Positions 52,952-62,612 are shown, counted from the first letter of the stretch. The stretch is DNA of 64,000 bases from UBA724 sp049596815 (GCA_049596815.1 JBMYLY010000002.1:1-64000); one strand, 5' to 3'. The notes: generated from the letters alone by a model not told the origin. Made by a program: numbers and translations.

Positions 52952-53419
52952 TTCTGGCGGTGCTATGCTTTGTGCCAACTGGCTGTTGTAAAACCTCTTA
53001 TCTCCGGTAACTTCTTTGCCTATCCAACTGGGTAAATCTAAGGATTCGTCCGATGACCCAAGCTCCACCTCAGCCATCACCAATCCATATAATGCACCTT
53101 CAAAAACATCGACCTCAAAAATGTGGTTGCCATAGGGTACCCGATAGCGTGTTTTTTTTATGACCTTGTCAGCACAAAACTTGAGTAATTGTTGTGCTTC
53201 TTCTTGGGGAATAGTGTATTCAAATTCTGAGCGGGTATCCCCCTTGGCATTGGACGGCCCTTTGATGGTTAAAAAACCTTGGGAGGGTGCATGGCGCACG
53301 CGCACTGTGCGTGCGGGGTCCAAGCTCAGGTATCCCTGTGTCATGTGGCTAGAGCCTTGTGCCTGTGAAAGACACTGCGCTAGGTTGGACACCAAAAACT
53401 TGCGCTCTATCTCCACCAT
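52946..53419 (-). CDS. CYTH domain protein
   Basis: 157 aa. The N-terminal MVEIERKFLV carries the ExExK signature of CYTH/triphosphate-tunnel proteins; the RxRhAPSQGFLTIKG and KTRYRVPYG strands and LVMAEVELGSSDE supply the alternating charged residues of the tunnel. Members hydrolyse inorganic tripolyphosphate or bind nucleotides; NTP-dependent class is not decided here. It lies 20 bases downstream of the S1/P1 nuclease gene, same strand. Confidence 0.9.
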   Translation of the reverse strand: MVEIERKFLVSNLAQCLSQAQGSSHMTQGYLSLDPARTVRVRHAPSQGFLTIKGPSNAKGDTRSEFEYTIPQEEAQQLLKFCADKVIKKTRYRVPYGNHIFEVDVFEGALYGLVMAEVELGSSDESLDLPSWIGKEVTGDKRFYNSQLAQSIAPPEL

Positions 53420-53439
53420 ATTTCCGAATATTTTAAACT

Positions 53440-54222
53440 TTAGGGTTGCGGGTCAAAAAGTTGGTTGAGCACTGCAGCCAAACGAAGACCGGCTTTGTGA
53501 AGTCGGTCGCGTACTACCCCAAAATGTTGGTAGTGATATTTATAACCTAACTTCTCTTCGGGCTGCGTTTGTGCATAAATGTTTTTGGCGTGGTCTTGGG
53601 ATTCCGCTACCCAATCAAGCAAGGGTGCTTGAACAATTTTTTTGTGTTGTTCTTTTTCATAAGGAGGCAAGTTTTGAGCCAATTCCGTGTAGCTCATTTG
53701 GTAGTGGTCAATGAGCTGAGAGTCCCAAAGGCGGTGTAGGTTGGTCTTTTTGCCAAACCAATAAACTGTGATGTCATTGCCTCCTCTGTCCTCCGCGCGC
53801 CCCACGTGCAGAGGCTGATGCAAATCTCCTACAAAATGTACCAATAGCCGTAAGTGAAAAGCCTTGTCGTCCTTAGCTGCATTAGGGTCTTGCAATACCT
53901 GTATACAGGTTTTTATTGCTTGTACAACATCCCCCTTGGGGTTAGGAGTGACTTCTCCGTATTTTTTGTCTAGTGGCATATTTACATAATGCCAAGGAGC
54001 ATAAGCTCGGTAACGACTGTCCGAACGGATTTCATCGGCGAAGGTAGAGACAAAAGCCAAAGACGCTCCGTCCAATAACTTGGCTATGGTTTGGGCTGTT
54101 TTGGGGGTGAGGTATTGTTGTGCCACCTCACCAATCACACGATGACCAGTCTGGCCCCAATCGGTCGCCGAAAGAGAAAAAATGTTAGCCAACAAGAAAA
54201 TAGCTCCTAATAATTTTTTCAT
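53440..54222 (-). CDS. Secreted S1/P1-type zinc nuclease
   Basis: 260 aa. Signal peptide MKKLLGAIFLLANIFSLSATDWG, giving a mature N-terminal Trp that is a zinc ligand in this family. Other ligands are visible in GQTGHRVIGEVA, PWHYVN, HFVGDLHQPLHVGRAEDRGGND and LHRLWDSQLID. The fold cleaves single-stranded nucleic acid and removes 3'-phosphates, so it could scavenge extracellular DNA/RNA phosphate. A TATCTTTA near-consensus box is at 54235-54242, upstream of the ATG. Confidence 0.92.
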   Translation of the reverse strand: MKKLLGAIFLLANIFSLSATDWGQTGHRVIGEVAQQYLTPKTAQTIAKLLDGASLAFVSTFADEIRSDSRYRAYAPWHYVNMPLDKKYGEVTPNPKGDVVQAIKTCIQVLQDPNAAKDDKAFHLRLLVHFVGDLHQPLHVGRAEDRGGNDITVYWFGKKTNLHRLWDSQLIDHYQMSYTELAQNLPPYEKEQHKKIVQAPLLDWVAESQDHAKNIYAQTQPEEKLGYKYHYQHFGVVRDRLHKAGLRLAAVLNQLFDPQP

Positions 54223-54247
54223 GATATTTTATGGTAAAGATACGTTT

Positions 54248-55273
54248 CTACAACAGCCCTCGAACGGGATAGATTCTAAATTTTTCACTTGTGATGTCTA
54301 TGCCCAATGTGAGTTGGTGGCTGTTAAATGGCCTAAAGTTGATGTTCTCCAAACTTTGCGTGTAGCTGTAGGAAAATGAAAATACTCCAAATTCCGCACC
54401 CACCAAAGTAGTGAGCTGTTGGTGTTTTTGATCAAATGAGCTTCTAGTATTTAGGTAAGCATTGGTGTCTAAACCCGCCCTGTAGGAAAAACCTATCCAA
54501 GCATTGAGGTTGCGAGTGTGATGATGTAATTTAAGATTGAGGTCATAGCTCGGGATGTCCGCATACTGTACTGCTTGATACATAAAGGAAGGTTCCAGGG
54601 CCCATTTGGGGGAAAACTCAACAAAATAGCCCGCGTTAAAAAGCAAACTTCTGGGTTTTTCAAGTGCTACCACGTCTGAAATATTGTTGCCTCTAAAAAA
54701 AAGGTTTTTGACAGTCATATGCGCATACAGCCCCAAGCGGTTATAGGAAAATCCCATGTCCATATGCAAACTTCTCGACCTTACTTTGGACCCTGTGAGC
54801 AGAGGATCCCCCAAAAAAGGATCAAAAGAAGTTTGGTCGTGGGTGCTGTTAACCCCCCCAACGCTCAGCCCAAAAGACAATTGATTGATTTGCACGTTGC
54901 TGCGGAAAAAATTGATGTGATAGGAGTAGGTAAGCAAGCCCCCTACGCGACTTTGAAAGCCGTTTTGATCTCTGTAGAAGGTAGCCCCAAAACCGGTGCG
55001 TCTGCCGAGCCTGCTGTGGCCGTTAAGTGTTTGAAGGGCGGGTGCGTTTTGTACGCCTTGCCATTGAGCACGGTGGGTAAGGCGTACTTTGGCGCCTTCG
55101 AAATGTGCCCCTGCCATGGCGGGGTGTAGCAGGGAATAGTTTTCCGTAAGATAATCTGTATAGACAGGCAATTGATACTGGGCGCTGACGTTTACAATAG
55201 CAATAAAAAAAGTCAATAGTGCGCCCAATAAGGAGGATTTTAGGTTCAATTTATATGAGAAGGAGGCGTACAT
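54248..55273 (-). CDS. PorP/SprF family type IX secretion-associated outer-membrane protein
   Basis: 341 aa. Signal peptide (about 1-31, ending NVSAQ) and a membrane beta-barrel with the family start YQLPVYTDYLTENYSLLHPAMAGA and YSYHINFFRS, GFSYNRLGLYAHMTVKN and SFSYSYTQSLENINF strands. PorP/SprF-like proteins are partnered with type B (CHU_C) cargo and needed for their secretion or anchoring. It is divergent from exactly such a cargo gene 36 bases away, a canonical pair. Confidence 0.92.
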   Translation of the reverse strand: MYASFSYKLNLKSSLLGALLTFFIAIVNVSAQYQLPVYTDYLTENYSLLHPAMAGAHFEGAKVRLTHRAQWQGVQNAPALQTLNGHSRLGRRTGFGATFYRDQNGFQSRVGGLLTYSYHINFFRSNVQINQLSFGLSVGGVNSTHDQTSFDPFLGDPLLTGSKVRSRSLHMDMGFSYNRLGLYAHMTVKNLFFRGNNISDVVALEKPRSLLFNAGYFVEFSPKWALEPSFMYQAVQYADIPSYDLNLKLHHHTRNLNAWIGFSYRAGLDTNAYLNTRSSFDQKHQQLTTLVGAEFGVFSFSYSYTQSLENINFRPFNSHQLTLGIDITSEKFRIYPVRGLL

Positions 55274-55309
55274 TTTTTCTTATATTGTTGCTAATTTAAC
55301 AATCTTATT

Positions 55310-58300
55310 TTGAGGCGTGTTATTTTGTTGATTGTTTGCCTGCTTTGGGGGACGCACTACCTATGGGGACAATTAAGCACCCAACACTATATTCCGCCAG
55401 TCCCGGACTTGGTGTTTGAGGACGCTTATTTATATGTATCCACACCTCACCCTAATGTGACTTTTACCCTAAAACCAGTGGGTGGTTTAGAAAGTTCTTG
55501 GGTTTCCCAGACGATTGACAACGCAAACAGTGCAAAGATTCCATTGACTGTTAACGAAATTCCTATTTTGGGCCAAGTTTCTGTCGATCCAAGTTTTTTC
55601 ACAAACAACCATGTATATGATGATATAGGATACGTCCTAACTGCTGACAGAGAGGTATATGTGTCGTTACGACTCAAAACTACCAACCATGCGGGAGCGC
55701 TTGTAAGCAAAGGGGTTGATGGGTTAGGAAAAAGCTTTCGAGTTGGGGGCATGGAAAGAAAAGAAGAATACGTGCCATTCGTTGCTTTTGGAGATTGGTC
55801 TTTTTTCTCCATTATGGCGACAAAAGATGCAACGATTGTGAATTTTGAAGACGTGGATCCGCTGCTGGTAGCTGAAAATTTGAATGGAAGTTTACCCGCT
55901 TCCATCACTCTTGACGAAAGCGAAACCTATTTAGCTCTTTTTAATGGACAAAACAATGAGCGGTTTATAGGAACCCATGTGAAATCCCAAAATCATGACA
56001 TTATAGTGAATTCTGGTTCGATTATAGGGAGTTTTAGTGATGAAATCCTTGATCCAGCAGCACTTCCTGATGGTCTGTTCATGGGAGAAACCACCGCTTA
56101 CCTAAACGGATCAGATATGGGTTTTGACCAAATGGTGAGCCTTGATAGGGGCGTGGATGCAAATGAATATCTACTGATAAAAGGGGACGGTTTTGACAGC
56201 ATTGAAAATGCTTTGGTTATTGCAAATGAGCCCAATACCGCTATTTACCTCAATGGGGGTTCAACTGTTTACACTACACTAGTAAACGCCGGAGACCATG
56301 TGTTTATTGAGGGAAATGAATTTGTTTCTGGTGGGGGGATTGGTTATCTACAAATAAGTGGTGATAAAAACATATATGTGTTTCAAGGGACTGGGAAGAA
56401 GGGGGCGGATATTAATGGAGCAGGAACAATCCATTGGTATGGTGCCAACCAAGGGATGTTTTTTGTGCCTCCTCTGAGTTGCGCCAGTGTTGGAGACGTA
56501 CAAAGCATTGCTCGTATTGATGAGGTTGACGATGCCGCGACCTTTTTTGGAAGTCTGTTTGTGATAAGTACAGGTGGGTCTACGGTTGAAGTCGATGGGT
56601 TGGACATCAATGATTATCCTTCAGTACAAACCGTAGGGGGCATCACTGCAGATAGTCGCACTTATCAAGTTCACCGTGTGGACAATTTACTTGGAGATGT
56701 TTCGGTGGTTGGGTCTGAGGAACTATATGTTTCTTATTATAACTATAACGGCAATGCTACTTCTGGTGCGTTTTATTCTGGGTTTGCCCTTGAGCCTCGT
56801 ATTTATCCGGAAATCACTTTAGATGCGCTAGGCGTATGTTTTGACCCCGTCAACGGAACCAACGTGACTCTAAACCTCCCTAATTCGACCAATTATGACG
56901 GTTGGAAATGGCAAAAACAAGATACTACAGGTGCATGGAATGATATTTTGTCTGGAGCGTCGGACCCAGATACTTACATCCCAACTGAATATGGAATATA
57001 TAGAGTAGAGGTAAACATCAATTGTTTGGCGCCGAGCAACATTATTTATTCCGATCCTCTCACTGTTAGTGTGTGTCCACCTGATTTTGACAGCGATGGT
57101 GTTGTAAACAATATTGATTTGGACAACGACAACGATGGCGTCTTGGATGCAGTAGAGTCTTATGGAAATTTTGAAGTCGATCTGACTTTGTCGCCTCCGC
57201 AAATCAATGCACCTGGAGTTCCTTCTTCGGATGTTCCAGTGCTACAGCAAACAATAACAACGCCTAATGGAGTGTTTACCCCTTTCACAGACGGAAGATT
57301 CACCTCTTTTTTGCCGACTGCTTCACTTACATCAAATGAAACTTTGGTCTACAAGCTTAGTCCTTCAATGGCTGGAGCTGTTCACCTAAAATTTAGCTTG
57401 AGTGGTCCCATTCCCACAGAAAGTGATGTAAGCTATGTCCTTGAAAGTATTGACCCTTCTGAGAGTATTACCTTGTTGAATCCAAGCGATGAGTTAGAGC
57501 TATTAATGAATGGGGTTTATATAAGCGGGCAGACCCAGTTTAATGGCTCAAAAATAGAATTTAGGTTTAACACCGCCATAGCTGGTACAGATCCCGCGGA
57601 TTTTTCCTTCATGGTATACAACACTTCGGGTTTAAAATTTACACATGTCAACCTATCGACTGCGAATACAACAACATTTAATGGCGTTTTTGAAGTCATA
57701 AACCTTGACCGGCTTTCTGACGGGGATGTGTCCCCCGATATTTTCGATGCTGACAGCGACGGCGACAACTGCCCTGATGTGTTGGAGGCAGGGTTTATTG
57801 ATGGCGATAATGACGAAAAAGTTTTGGTGGGGCCGCTTACTTTTGATGACGGCACTGTGGACAGTCGCGGTCGTGTTATAGGGCATGATTACACGCAAAC
57901 ACCCGCAGATAATGACGCAAACGGGGTGTATGATTTTCAAGAGTTTGGTAGCATCACGATTGGAGCCCAGCCTGTTGATACAACACATTGCGATGGAGAT
58001 AGTGCGCTATTCCAGGTGACCTCTAACGGCACATATTATCAATGGCAAGTGTGGGATGCTTCCGGGATGTGGACAGACCTGTCCGACGGAGGGGGCTACA
58101 GCGGAACCACCACCTATCAACTACAAATTGATAATCTTAGCACGGGGCTAAACGCCACAGAATATCGCGTGGCTATTTGGAATGATGCGTTGGTTTGTCC
58201 AGAGTTTTCCGATCCGGCAAAACTAGAGGTCGTGCCGCTTCCCGCTGCTCCGATTTTGTCGAGTTCTAAATTTGGGTTTTGTATAGACGACAGCCCTACT

Positions 58301-60454
58301 GTTGGGGGCCTTATGGGAGCCATTGCAAGCAGCGTTTTGGTCTACGACTCATCCACTGCAACCAGCCCATTGGCGACTACAGATTTGTTGAATGCTGGAA
58401 CCTACCATGTGAGTGCAATAGATGTCTTGGGGTGTGAAAGTACCAATCGTACAGAAGTGGAGGTGATTATTGAAGAAATCCTATTGGAAGAATCCAACAT
58501 TCTACACCAAGAATGTGACCAAACAGACGGGGTTCTGGATCTTAAAGTGCTGACCAACCTTCGTGCGTTTGAGCCTACTATTTCTGCAAACCACACCCAC
58601 CAACAGTTTGGTTATTTCTACGATGCCGCACACACCAACCCCTTGCCCGACCCTTCCAACCACATCAATGTAGACCCCTCAGATGGAATTACCCCATTGT
58701 TCACGCAAACTATTTATATAAAAATCGAATCTGTTTTTGATTCTGATGTGTTGGTTGTAGGAAGTTGCGAAGCCACCGCCGAAATTGTCTTAGAGACATC
58801 GCTTAGCCAAATTCCCACTTCCTTTAATACGTCCTTTTATGCTTGTGAAAGTGGCAACCCAGCTGAAATTGATGGGAAAACATCTTTTAACGCTTCTATC
58901 TTTAGCGACCTTAACACCGATCTTTTGGCCATTCCTGTCTTTGCCGCACAACCCAACTTGGTCATTCGCTATTACGGTTCAGAGGCGGATGCTCAAGACA
59001 AAGTAAATCCCATTCAAACTAGCATAGATTATATGAATCAAAATCCGGTAGCTGACGGTAATAATTGGACAGACGAAATTTGGGCCAATATTTCTGTTGA
59101 AGCCTCAGGGTCCTTTACTTGTTTTGGCTTTGCGAAAGTAGCAACCTTATACATAGAACGTTTGCCAATCGCCCACCCGATAAATGCACTAAAGGTGTGT
59201 GACAATGACAACGACGACGCCAACCTATACCCCTTTGACACCTCAACTGTAAACAGTCAGTTGCTTATGGGACAAACGGGGGTCGCGGTTTCTTTTTGGG
59301 ACACTAGTGGAAACCTACTCTACAATGACGCCCTGCCCAACCCATACAACGCCCCTTCTCAAACATTAATTGCGCGCGTGGAAAACAATCCCTCATTGAA
59401 TACCCCTGCCTGTTATGAAGAAAGGTCTTTTGGGTTTGTCATAGATGATGCCCCAGGTTTTTATCCCGTATCAGACTTTATATTGTGTGACGATAGTGAT
59501 GGGCTTATTGATAATGCAGCAATTTTTGATACCCGCAACTTAGAGGCAGACATTCTGAACGGACAAGTAGGCATGGAGGTGTTTTACTACGACCCTCTTG
59601 GCAATGCCCTGAGCGCCCCTTTGCCTGAAGACTTTAAAACGGGTACTATTGATATTACGGTTGAAATTGTCAATCCTGCCAACCCCAGTTGTCCGGCAAC
59701 GGGAGTGGTTTCGTTTGTGGTCAATGAAAATCCAGACTTTGAGTTAGATTCCGACAACGTGTTGTGCCTGAATGAGGTGTCTATGACCATCGGAATAAGC
59801 AACCCCGCGGACACATATGCCTATACTTGGGAGCTTGACGGAACCCCTTTGCCCGATGTGACCGAAGAAATTGAAATTTTTCAGGGTGGCACCTATAGCA
59901 TTACAGCTACAAGCGCAGAAGGTTGTACAACAACCAAGTCCATCTTTGTATTAGAATCTGAACTCGCCCAACTCAGTCAAGGCGCCCTAATCGTCAGCGA
60001 CCTAACGCCTAACAGCGAGAACACCGTCAGTGTAGATGTGACAATGCTTGGCGTTGGCGAATATGAGTATTCACTAGACTATGGCCTGCTTCAAGACAGC
60101 CCGACTTTCGAAAACGTTCGTCCCGGTATCCACGTGCTTTCTGTAAGAGACATAAACGGCTGTGGGACTGCTTATATTGACCTATCCGTAATTGGATACT
60201 ACAAATATTTCTCCCCCAACAACGACGGCATCAATGACTATTGGAAGGTGTTGGGAATAGACGGCACCTTTTACAACAGCTCAAAGGTTTATATTTTTGA
60301 CCGCTATGGGCGCTTGTTGTCACAGCTCCAAAACGATAGCCCGGGTTGGGACGGTTATTTTAAAGGCAGCCCCATGCCCGCCGATGACTATTGGTTTCGG
60401 GTGGAGCTAGATGATGGTCGCGCGTTTGACGGTCACTTTAGCTTAATGCGTTAA
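55310..60454 (+). CDS. Giant type IX-secreted surface protein with type B (gliding motility-associated) C-terminal domain
   Basis: 1714 aa. Signal peptide (about 1-20, ending LWGQ). N-terminal region (about 25-500) resembles the IgGFc-binding-protein N-terminal domain: DREVYVSLRLKTTNHAGALVSKG and repeated DHVFIEGNEFV-like blocks. Two thrombospondin type 3-like Ca-binding stretches (about 592-615, DSDGVVNNIDLDNDNDGVLD; about 803-830, DADSDGDNCPDVLEAG). Several Ig/PKD-like repeats with paired cysteines follow (about 870-1620). CHU_C sorting domain at about 1627-1714 (YYKYFSPNNDGINDYW ... KVYIFDRYGRLL). The start appears to be a TTG at 55310. Probable adhesin or gliding-associated filament; the ligand is unknown. 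Confidence 0.88.
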   Translation: MRRVILLIVCLLWGTHYLWGQLSTQHYIPPVPDLVFEDAYLYVSTPHPNVTFTLKPVGGLESSWVSQTIDNANSAKIPLTVNEIPILGQVSVDPSFFTNNHVYDDIGYVLTADREVYVSLRLKTTNHAGALVSKGVDGLGKSFRVGGMERKEEYVPFVAFGDWSFFSIMATKDATIVNFEDVDPLLVAENLNGSLPASITLDESETYLALFNGQNNERFIGTHVKSQNHDIIVNSGSIIGSFSDEILDPAALPDGLFMGETTAYLNGSDMGFDQMVSLDRGVDANEYLLIKGDGFDSIENALVIANEPNTAIYLNGGSTVYTTLVNAGDHVFIEGNEFVSGGGIGYLQISGDKNIYVFQGTGKKGADINGAGTIHWYGANQGMFFVPPLSCASVGDVQSIARIDEVDDAATFFGSLFVISTGGSTVEVDGLDINDYPSVQTVGGITADSRTYQVHRVDNLLGDVSVVGSEELYVSYYNYNGNATSGAFYSGFALEPRIYPEITLDALGVCFDPVNGTNVTLNLPNSTNYDGWKWQKQDTTGAWNDILSGASDPDTYIPTEYGIYRVEVNINCLAPSNIIYSDPLTVSVCPPDFDSDGVVNNIDLDNDNDGVLDAVESYGNFEVDLTLSPPQINAPGVPSSDVPVLQQTITTPNGVFTPFTDGRFTSFLPTASLTSNETLVYKLSPSMAGAVHLKFSLSGPIPTESDVSYVLESIDPSESITLLNPSDELELLMNGVYISGQTQFNGSKIEFRFNTAIAGTDPADFSFMVYNTSGLKFTHVNLSTANTTTFNGVFEVINLDRLSDGDVSPDIFDADSDGDNCPDVLEAGFIDGDNDEKVLVGPLTFDDGTVDSRGRVIGHDYTQTPADNDANGVYDFQEFGSITIGAQPVDTTHCDGDSALFQVTSNGTYYQWQVWDASGMWTDLSDGGGYSGTTTYQLQIDNLSTGLNATEYRVAIWNDALVCPEFSDPAKLEVVPLPAAPILSSSKFGFCIDDSPTVGGLMGAIASSVLVYDSSTATSPLATTDLLNAGTYHVSAIDVLGCESTNRTEVEVIIEEILLEESNILHQECDQTDGVLDLKVLTNLRAFEPTISANHTHQQFGYFYDAAHTNPLPDPSNHINVDPSDGITPLFTQTIYIKIESVFDSDVLVVGSCEATAEIVLETSLSQIPTSFNTSFYACESGNPAEIDGKTSFNASIFSDLNTDLLAIPVFAAQPNLVIRYYGSEADAQDKVNPIQTSIDYMNQNPVADGNNWTDEIWANISVEASGSFTCFGFAKVATLYIERLPIAHPINALKVCDNDNDDANLYPFDTSTVNSQLLMGQTGVAVSFWDTSGNLLYNDALPNPYNAPSQTLIARVENNPSLNTPACYEERSFGFVIDDAPGFYPVSDFILCDDSDGLIDNAAIFDTRNLEADILNGQVGMEVFYYDPLGNALSAPLPEDFKTGTIDITVEIVNPANPSCPATGVVSFVVNENPDFELDSDNVLCLNEVSMTIGISNPADTYAYTWELDGTPLPDVTEEIEIFQGGTYSITATSAEGCTTTKSIFVLESELAQLSQGALIVSDLTPNSENTVSVDVTMLGVGEYEYSLDYGLLQDSPTFENVRPGIHVLSVRDINGCGTAYIDLSVIGYYKYFSPNNDGINDYWKVLGIDGTFYNSSKVYIFDRYGRLLSQLQNDSPGWDGYFKGSPMPADDYWFRVELDDGRAFDGHFSLMR

Positions 60455-60483
60455 AACGCCTATCTTTACACAAACTATTTGAA

Positions 60484-60675
60484 ATGGCTACATATACATG
60501 CAATCAGTGTGGCATGGCGGTCAACGCGAGTTGCGCCAAGTGTGACGCCCCTCTGCAAGACAGCAGCATCACCACAGACGACGGAAGTACTGTACAAGTA
60601 TCTCAATGCCCTACTTGCGAGGGCATGATCAAATCTCCCTTGTGTTGCGGGGCTGATATGTCGTGTGAGGTATAA
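60484..60675 (+). CDS. Small double zinc-ribbon-like protein
   Basis: 63 aa. Cysteine pairs in YTCNQCGM, SCAKCDAP, SQCPTCEGM and PLCCGADMSCEV give up to five CxxC-type pairs in a short protein, with an acidic middle (TTDDGST). It looks like a two-site zinc ribbon. I know it as a conserved hypothetical in aquatic Bacteroidetes. A near-consensus TATCTTTA lies about 20 bases before the ATG. The methyltransferase gene begins 13 bases downstream. Confidence 0.75.
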   Translation: MATYTCNQCGMAVNASCAKCDAPLQDSSITTDDGSTVQVSQCPTCEGMIKSPLCCGADMSCEV

Positions 60676-60688
60676 GGTTTTTTAACCC

Positions 60689-61300
60689 ATGAAAAAAGCC
60701 CCTATAACTGTTTTTGGAGATTGGGCCGAAAGTGGCCGTGACCAAGGTATGGCTGCAGGACACCTTCCGGCAGTAAGCCATATGCTTGGGTTGGCGCTAG
60801 AAGGACTACAAAACTTTGATTTTGTTGATGCGGGCTGTGGCAACGGCTGGGTGGTGCGCAAAGTGTCACAATGGGCCCAATGTAGGAGTGCCACAGGAGT
60901 TGACGGGGCACAAAAGATGATTGAAAAAGCAAAGTCTATTGACGCCATCAACACCTATGTTTGTGCCGATCTGATGGACTGGCAGCCTCAAGTCCCCGTA
61001 GATTTGGTGCATTCGATGGAGGTATTTTATTACCTCCCCAAGCCCGATCTACTCCTCCAAAACATATACAAGCATTGGCTTAAAGACCACGGACGTCTTA
61101 TCATGGGAATTGATTTTTATTCCGAAAACACCGTCTCACACAGCTGGCCCGAAGATTGTGGTATTGCGGGTATGCAGCTATTATCTGAAGCAGAATGGTG
61201 TGCGTTTTTTGAAAAAGCAGGGTTTACAGAAGTGCATTCTTGGCGCTTTGAGGCTAAAAAAGACTGGGCAGGCACGCTGGTAGTAATGGGGACAAAATAA
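60689..61300 (+). CDS. Class I SAM-dependent methyltransferase
   Basis: 203 aa. Motif I VDAGCGNGWVVRKV (about 46-59), acidic loop GVDGAQKMIEKAK, motif II region DLVHSMEVFYYLPKP. A Rossmann SAM-binding domain; the ending MGIDFYSENTVSHSW suggests a small-molecule methyltransferase. The substrate is not predictable. It probably shares a transcript with the zinc-ribbon gene and is followed by a strong hairpin terminator. Confidence 0.87.
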   Translation: MKKAPITVFGDWAESGRDQGMAAGHLPAVSHMLGLALEGLQNFDFVDAGCGNGWVVRKVSQWAQCRSATGVDGAQKMIEKAKSIDAINTYVCADLMDWQPQVPVDLVHSMEVFYYLPKPDLLLQNIYKHWLKDHGRLIMGIDFYSENTVSHSWPEDCGIAGMQLLSEAEWCAFFEKAGFTEVHSWRFEAKKDWAGTLVVMGTK

Positions 61301-61324
61301 AACCCCTTCAAATAGAAGGGGTTT
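61300..61324. terminator. Bidirectional intrinsic terminator between the methyltransferase and the lipoprotein gene
   Basis: AAACCCCTTC - AAATA - GAAGGGGTTT: perfect 10-bp stem, 5-base loop, T-rich on each side. It overlaps the last base of the methyltransferase stop codon. It can serve the convergent lipoprotein gene (stop at 61350) as well. Confidence 0.8.
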
Positions 61325-61349
61325 AATCCGTGCAAAATATTATAAATAC

Positions 61350-62612
61350 TTAATATACTGTAAGTTGAAAGTCAGACGAGACTATTAACTCTTGGTCTGG
61401 AGTCATTAAGTAGAATAACATTGAGCTGTATGTGTTAGATCCCTGTGGTGGAATTTCCACCGTGTACTCTTTGGGATCTGTTCCAGAAATTGTAAGGGCA
61501 TTTGTGTCATATGCTGGATCAACATTTGGCCACACATCGTATTCTATTCTGAAACGTACGTCTATATCAACTCCAGACGTTGCGGCTGTAAATGTTACAC
61601 TGCCTCCATTAGGAAATGATAAAGGATATATGTATTCATTGTTATTGGCGAACCCAGCCCAGCTCTGAGCCGAGGAGGGCCATAGGTAAGTTGCCCCAAA
61701 TGGATCGTAAGTAACATTGCTTAATACGGCTCCATCAAAAGCTCCTGTGAAAAATGGGTTTGTTGAAGGGGCCCAGTCTGTACAAGGCACGTCTTCGGTG
61801 TACAACTGCGCGGTCCAGGTTTGGTTAAAAGCCGGGAAATCAAAATGTATTTCATTTTCGGAAAGGAAAGTAATGGTTTGGCAAAATCTAAATGGAAAAG
61901 TTCCAATACAAATTTGAAGTTCTTCAGTAGTGTTTAGTTCAATGTCAATGTCATCTCCGAAAGCATAAAAATCATTTTGTTCACACACATCATCAAGAGT
62001 AGTTCCAGTAATTCGGAATCCGTCATCTAAAAACATATAATAGTTTTTTTCATCATCGCAAGTACCACAAGTGTCTACCGTTTCAATTTGTTGAAATGTT
62101 TTGCCCTTAAGTCTTTCGAGGACCGTATCTTCTCCGTCGCCTACTGGGTCCCAGTCTTTACAGGGTGGTTCCTCCGTGTAACGTTGTGCTGTCCATGTTT
62201 CGCCAGCCGCAGGAAAGTCAAATTGTATTTCATCGTCAGAAAGGAAGGTTATCGTTTGACACAGGGACCCGAGACAAAGTGTGAGTTTTTGTGGTGTGTT
62301 TTCTTCCACTGTGGCACAATCTGCGCAATTCCCAATAGGTTGTATGTCATTCTGTTCACATACATCTTCATAGGTTGTACCTGTAATTTGTAATGCGTCT
62401 TTAGAAAAGATGTAGTAATTAATTTCATCTTCACAAGTTGCACAATCGCTTGTTTTTTCAACTTGTTGAAATGTACTTCCCTGAAGCCTTTCGAATACGT
62501 TTTGTTCCGGGGTTGGGGTTGGGGTTGGGTCGGGATCTTCTTCAGATGAAGATGAGCAAGCGCCCAGAACAAATAATAACAATAAGGATAAAATGTTTTT
62601 GGTGATTTTCAT
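61350..62612 (-). CDS. Lipoprotein with two copies of an uncharacterised six-cysteine domain
   Basis: 420 aa. Lipoprotein signal with lipobox LGAC (C19), then an acidic/proline linker (EEDPDPTPTPTPE). Two homologous domains of about 115 residues: 39-154 and 164-280. Shared features are (F/L)ERL(Q/K)G(S/K)TFQQ, CxTC(E/D)DE(I/K)NYY, ITGTTxxDVCEQND, CQTITFLSxxEI(Q/H)FDFPA and TWTAQxYTE. Six cysteines align (57/182, 60/185, 85/210, 113/235, 118/244, 151/277), so three disulfides per domain are likely; domain 1 has an extra C96-C99 pair. A third, Cys-free beta-rich domain (about 285-420) resembles a carbohydrate-binding fold. I recognise no enzyme motif. The overall role is unknown. Confidence 0.85.
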   Translation of the reverse strand: MKITKNILSLLLLFVLGACSSSSEEDPDPTPTPTPEQNVFERLQGSTFQQVEKTSDCATCEDEINYYIFSKDALQITGTTYEDVCEQNDIQPIGNCADCATVEENTPQKLTLCLGSLCQTITFLSDDEIQFDFPAAGETWTAQRYTEEPPCKDWDPVGDGEDTVLERLKGKTFQQIETVDTCGTCDDEKNYYMFLDDGFRITGTTLDDVCEQNDFYAFGDDIDIELNTTEELQICIGTFPFRFCQTITFLSENEIHFDFPAFNQTWTAQLYTEDVPCTDWAPSTNPFFTGAFDGAVLSNVTYDPFGATYLWPSSAQSWAGFANNNEYIYPLSFPNGGSVTFTAATSGVDIDVRFRIEYDVWPNVDPAYDTNALTISGTDPKEYTVEIPPQGSNTYSSMLFYLMTPDQELIVSSDFQLTVY

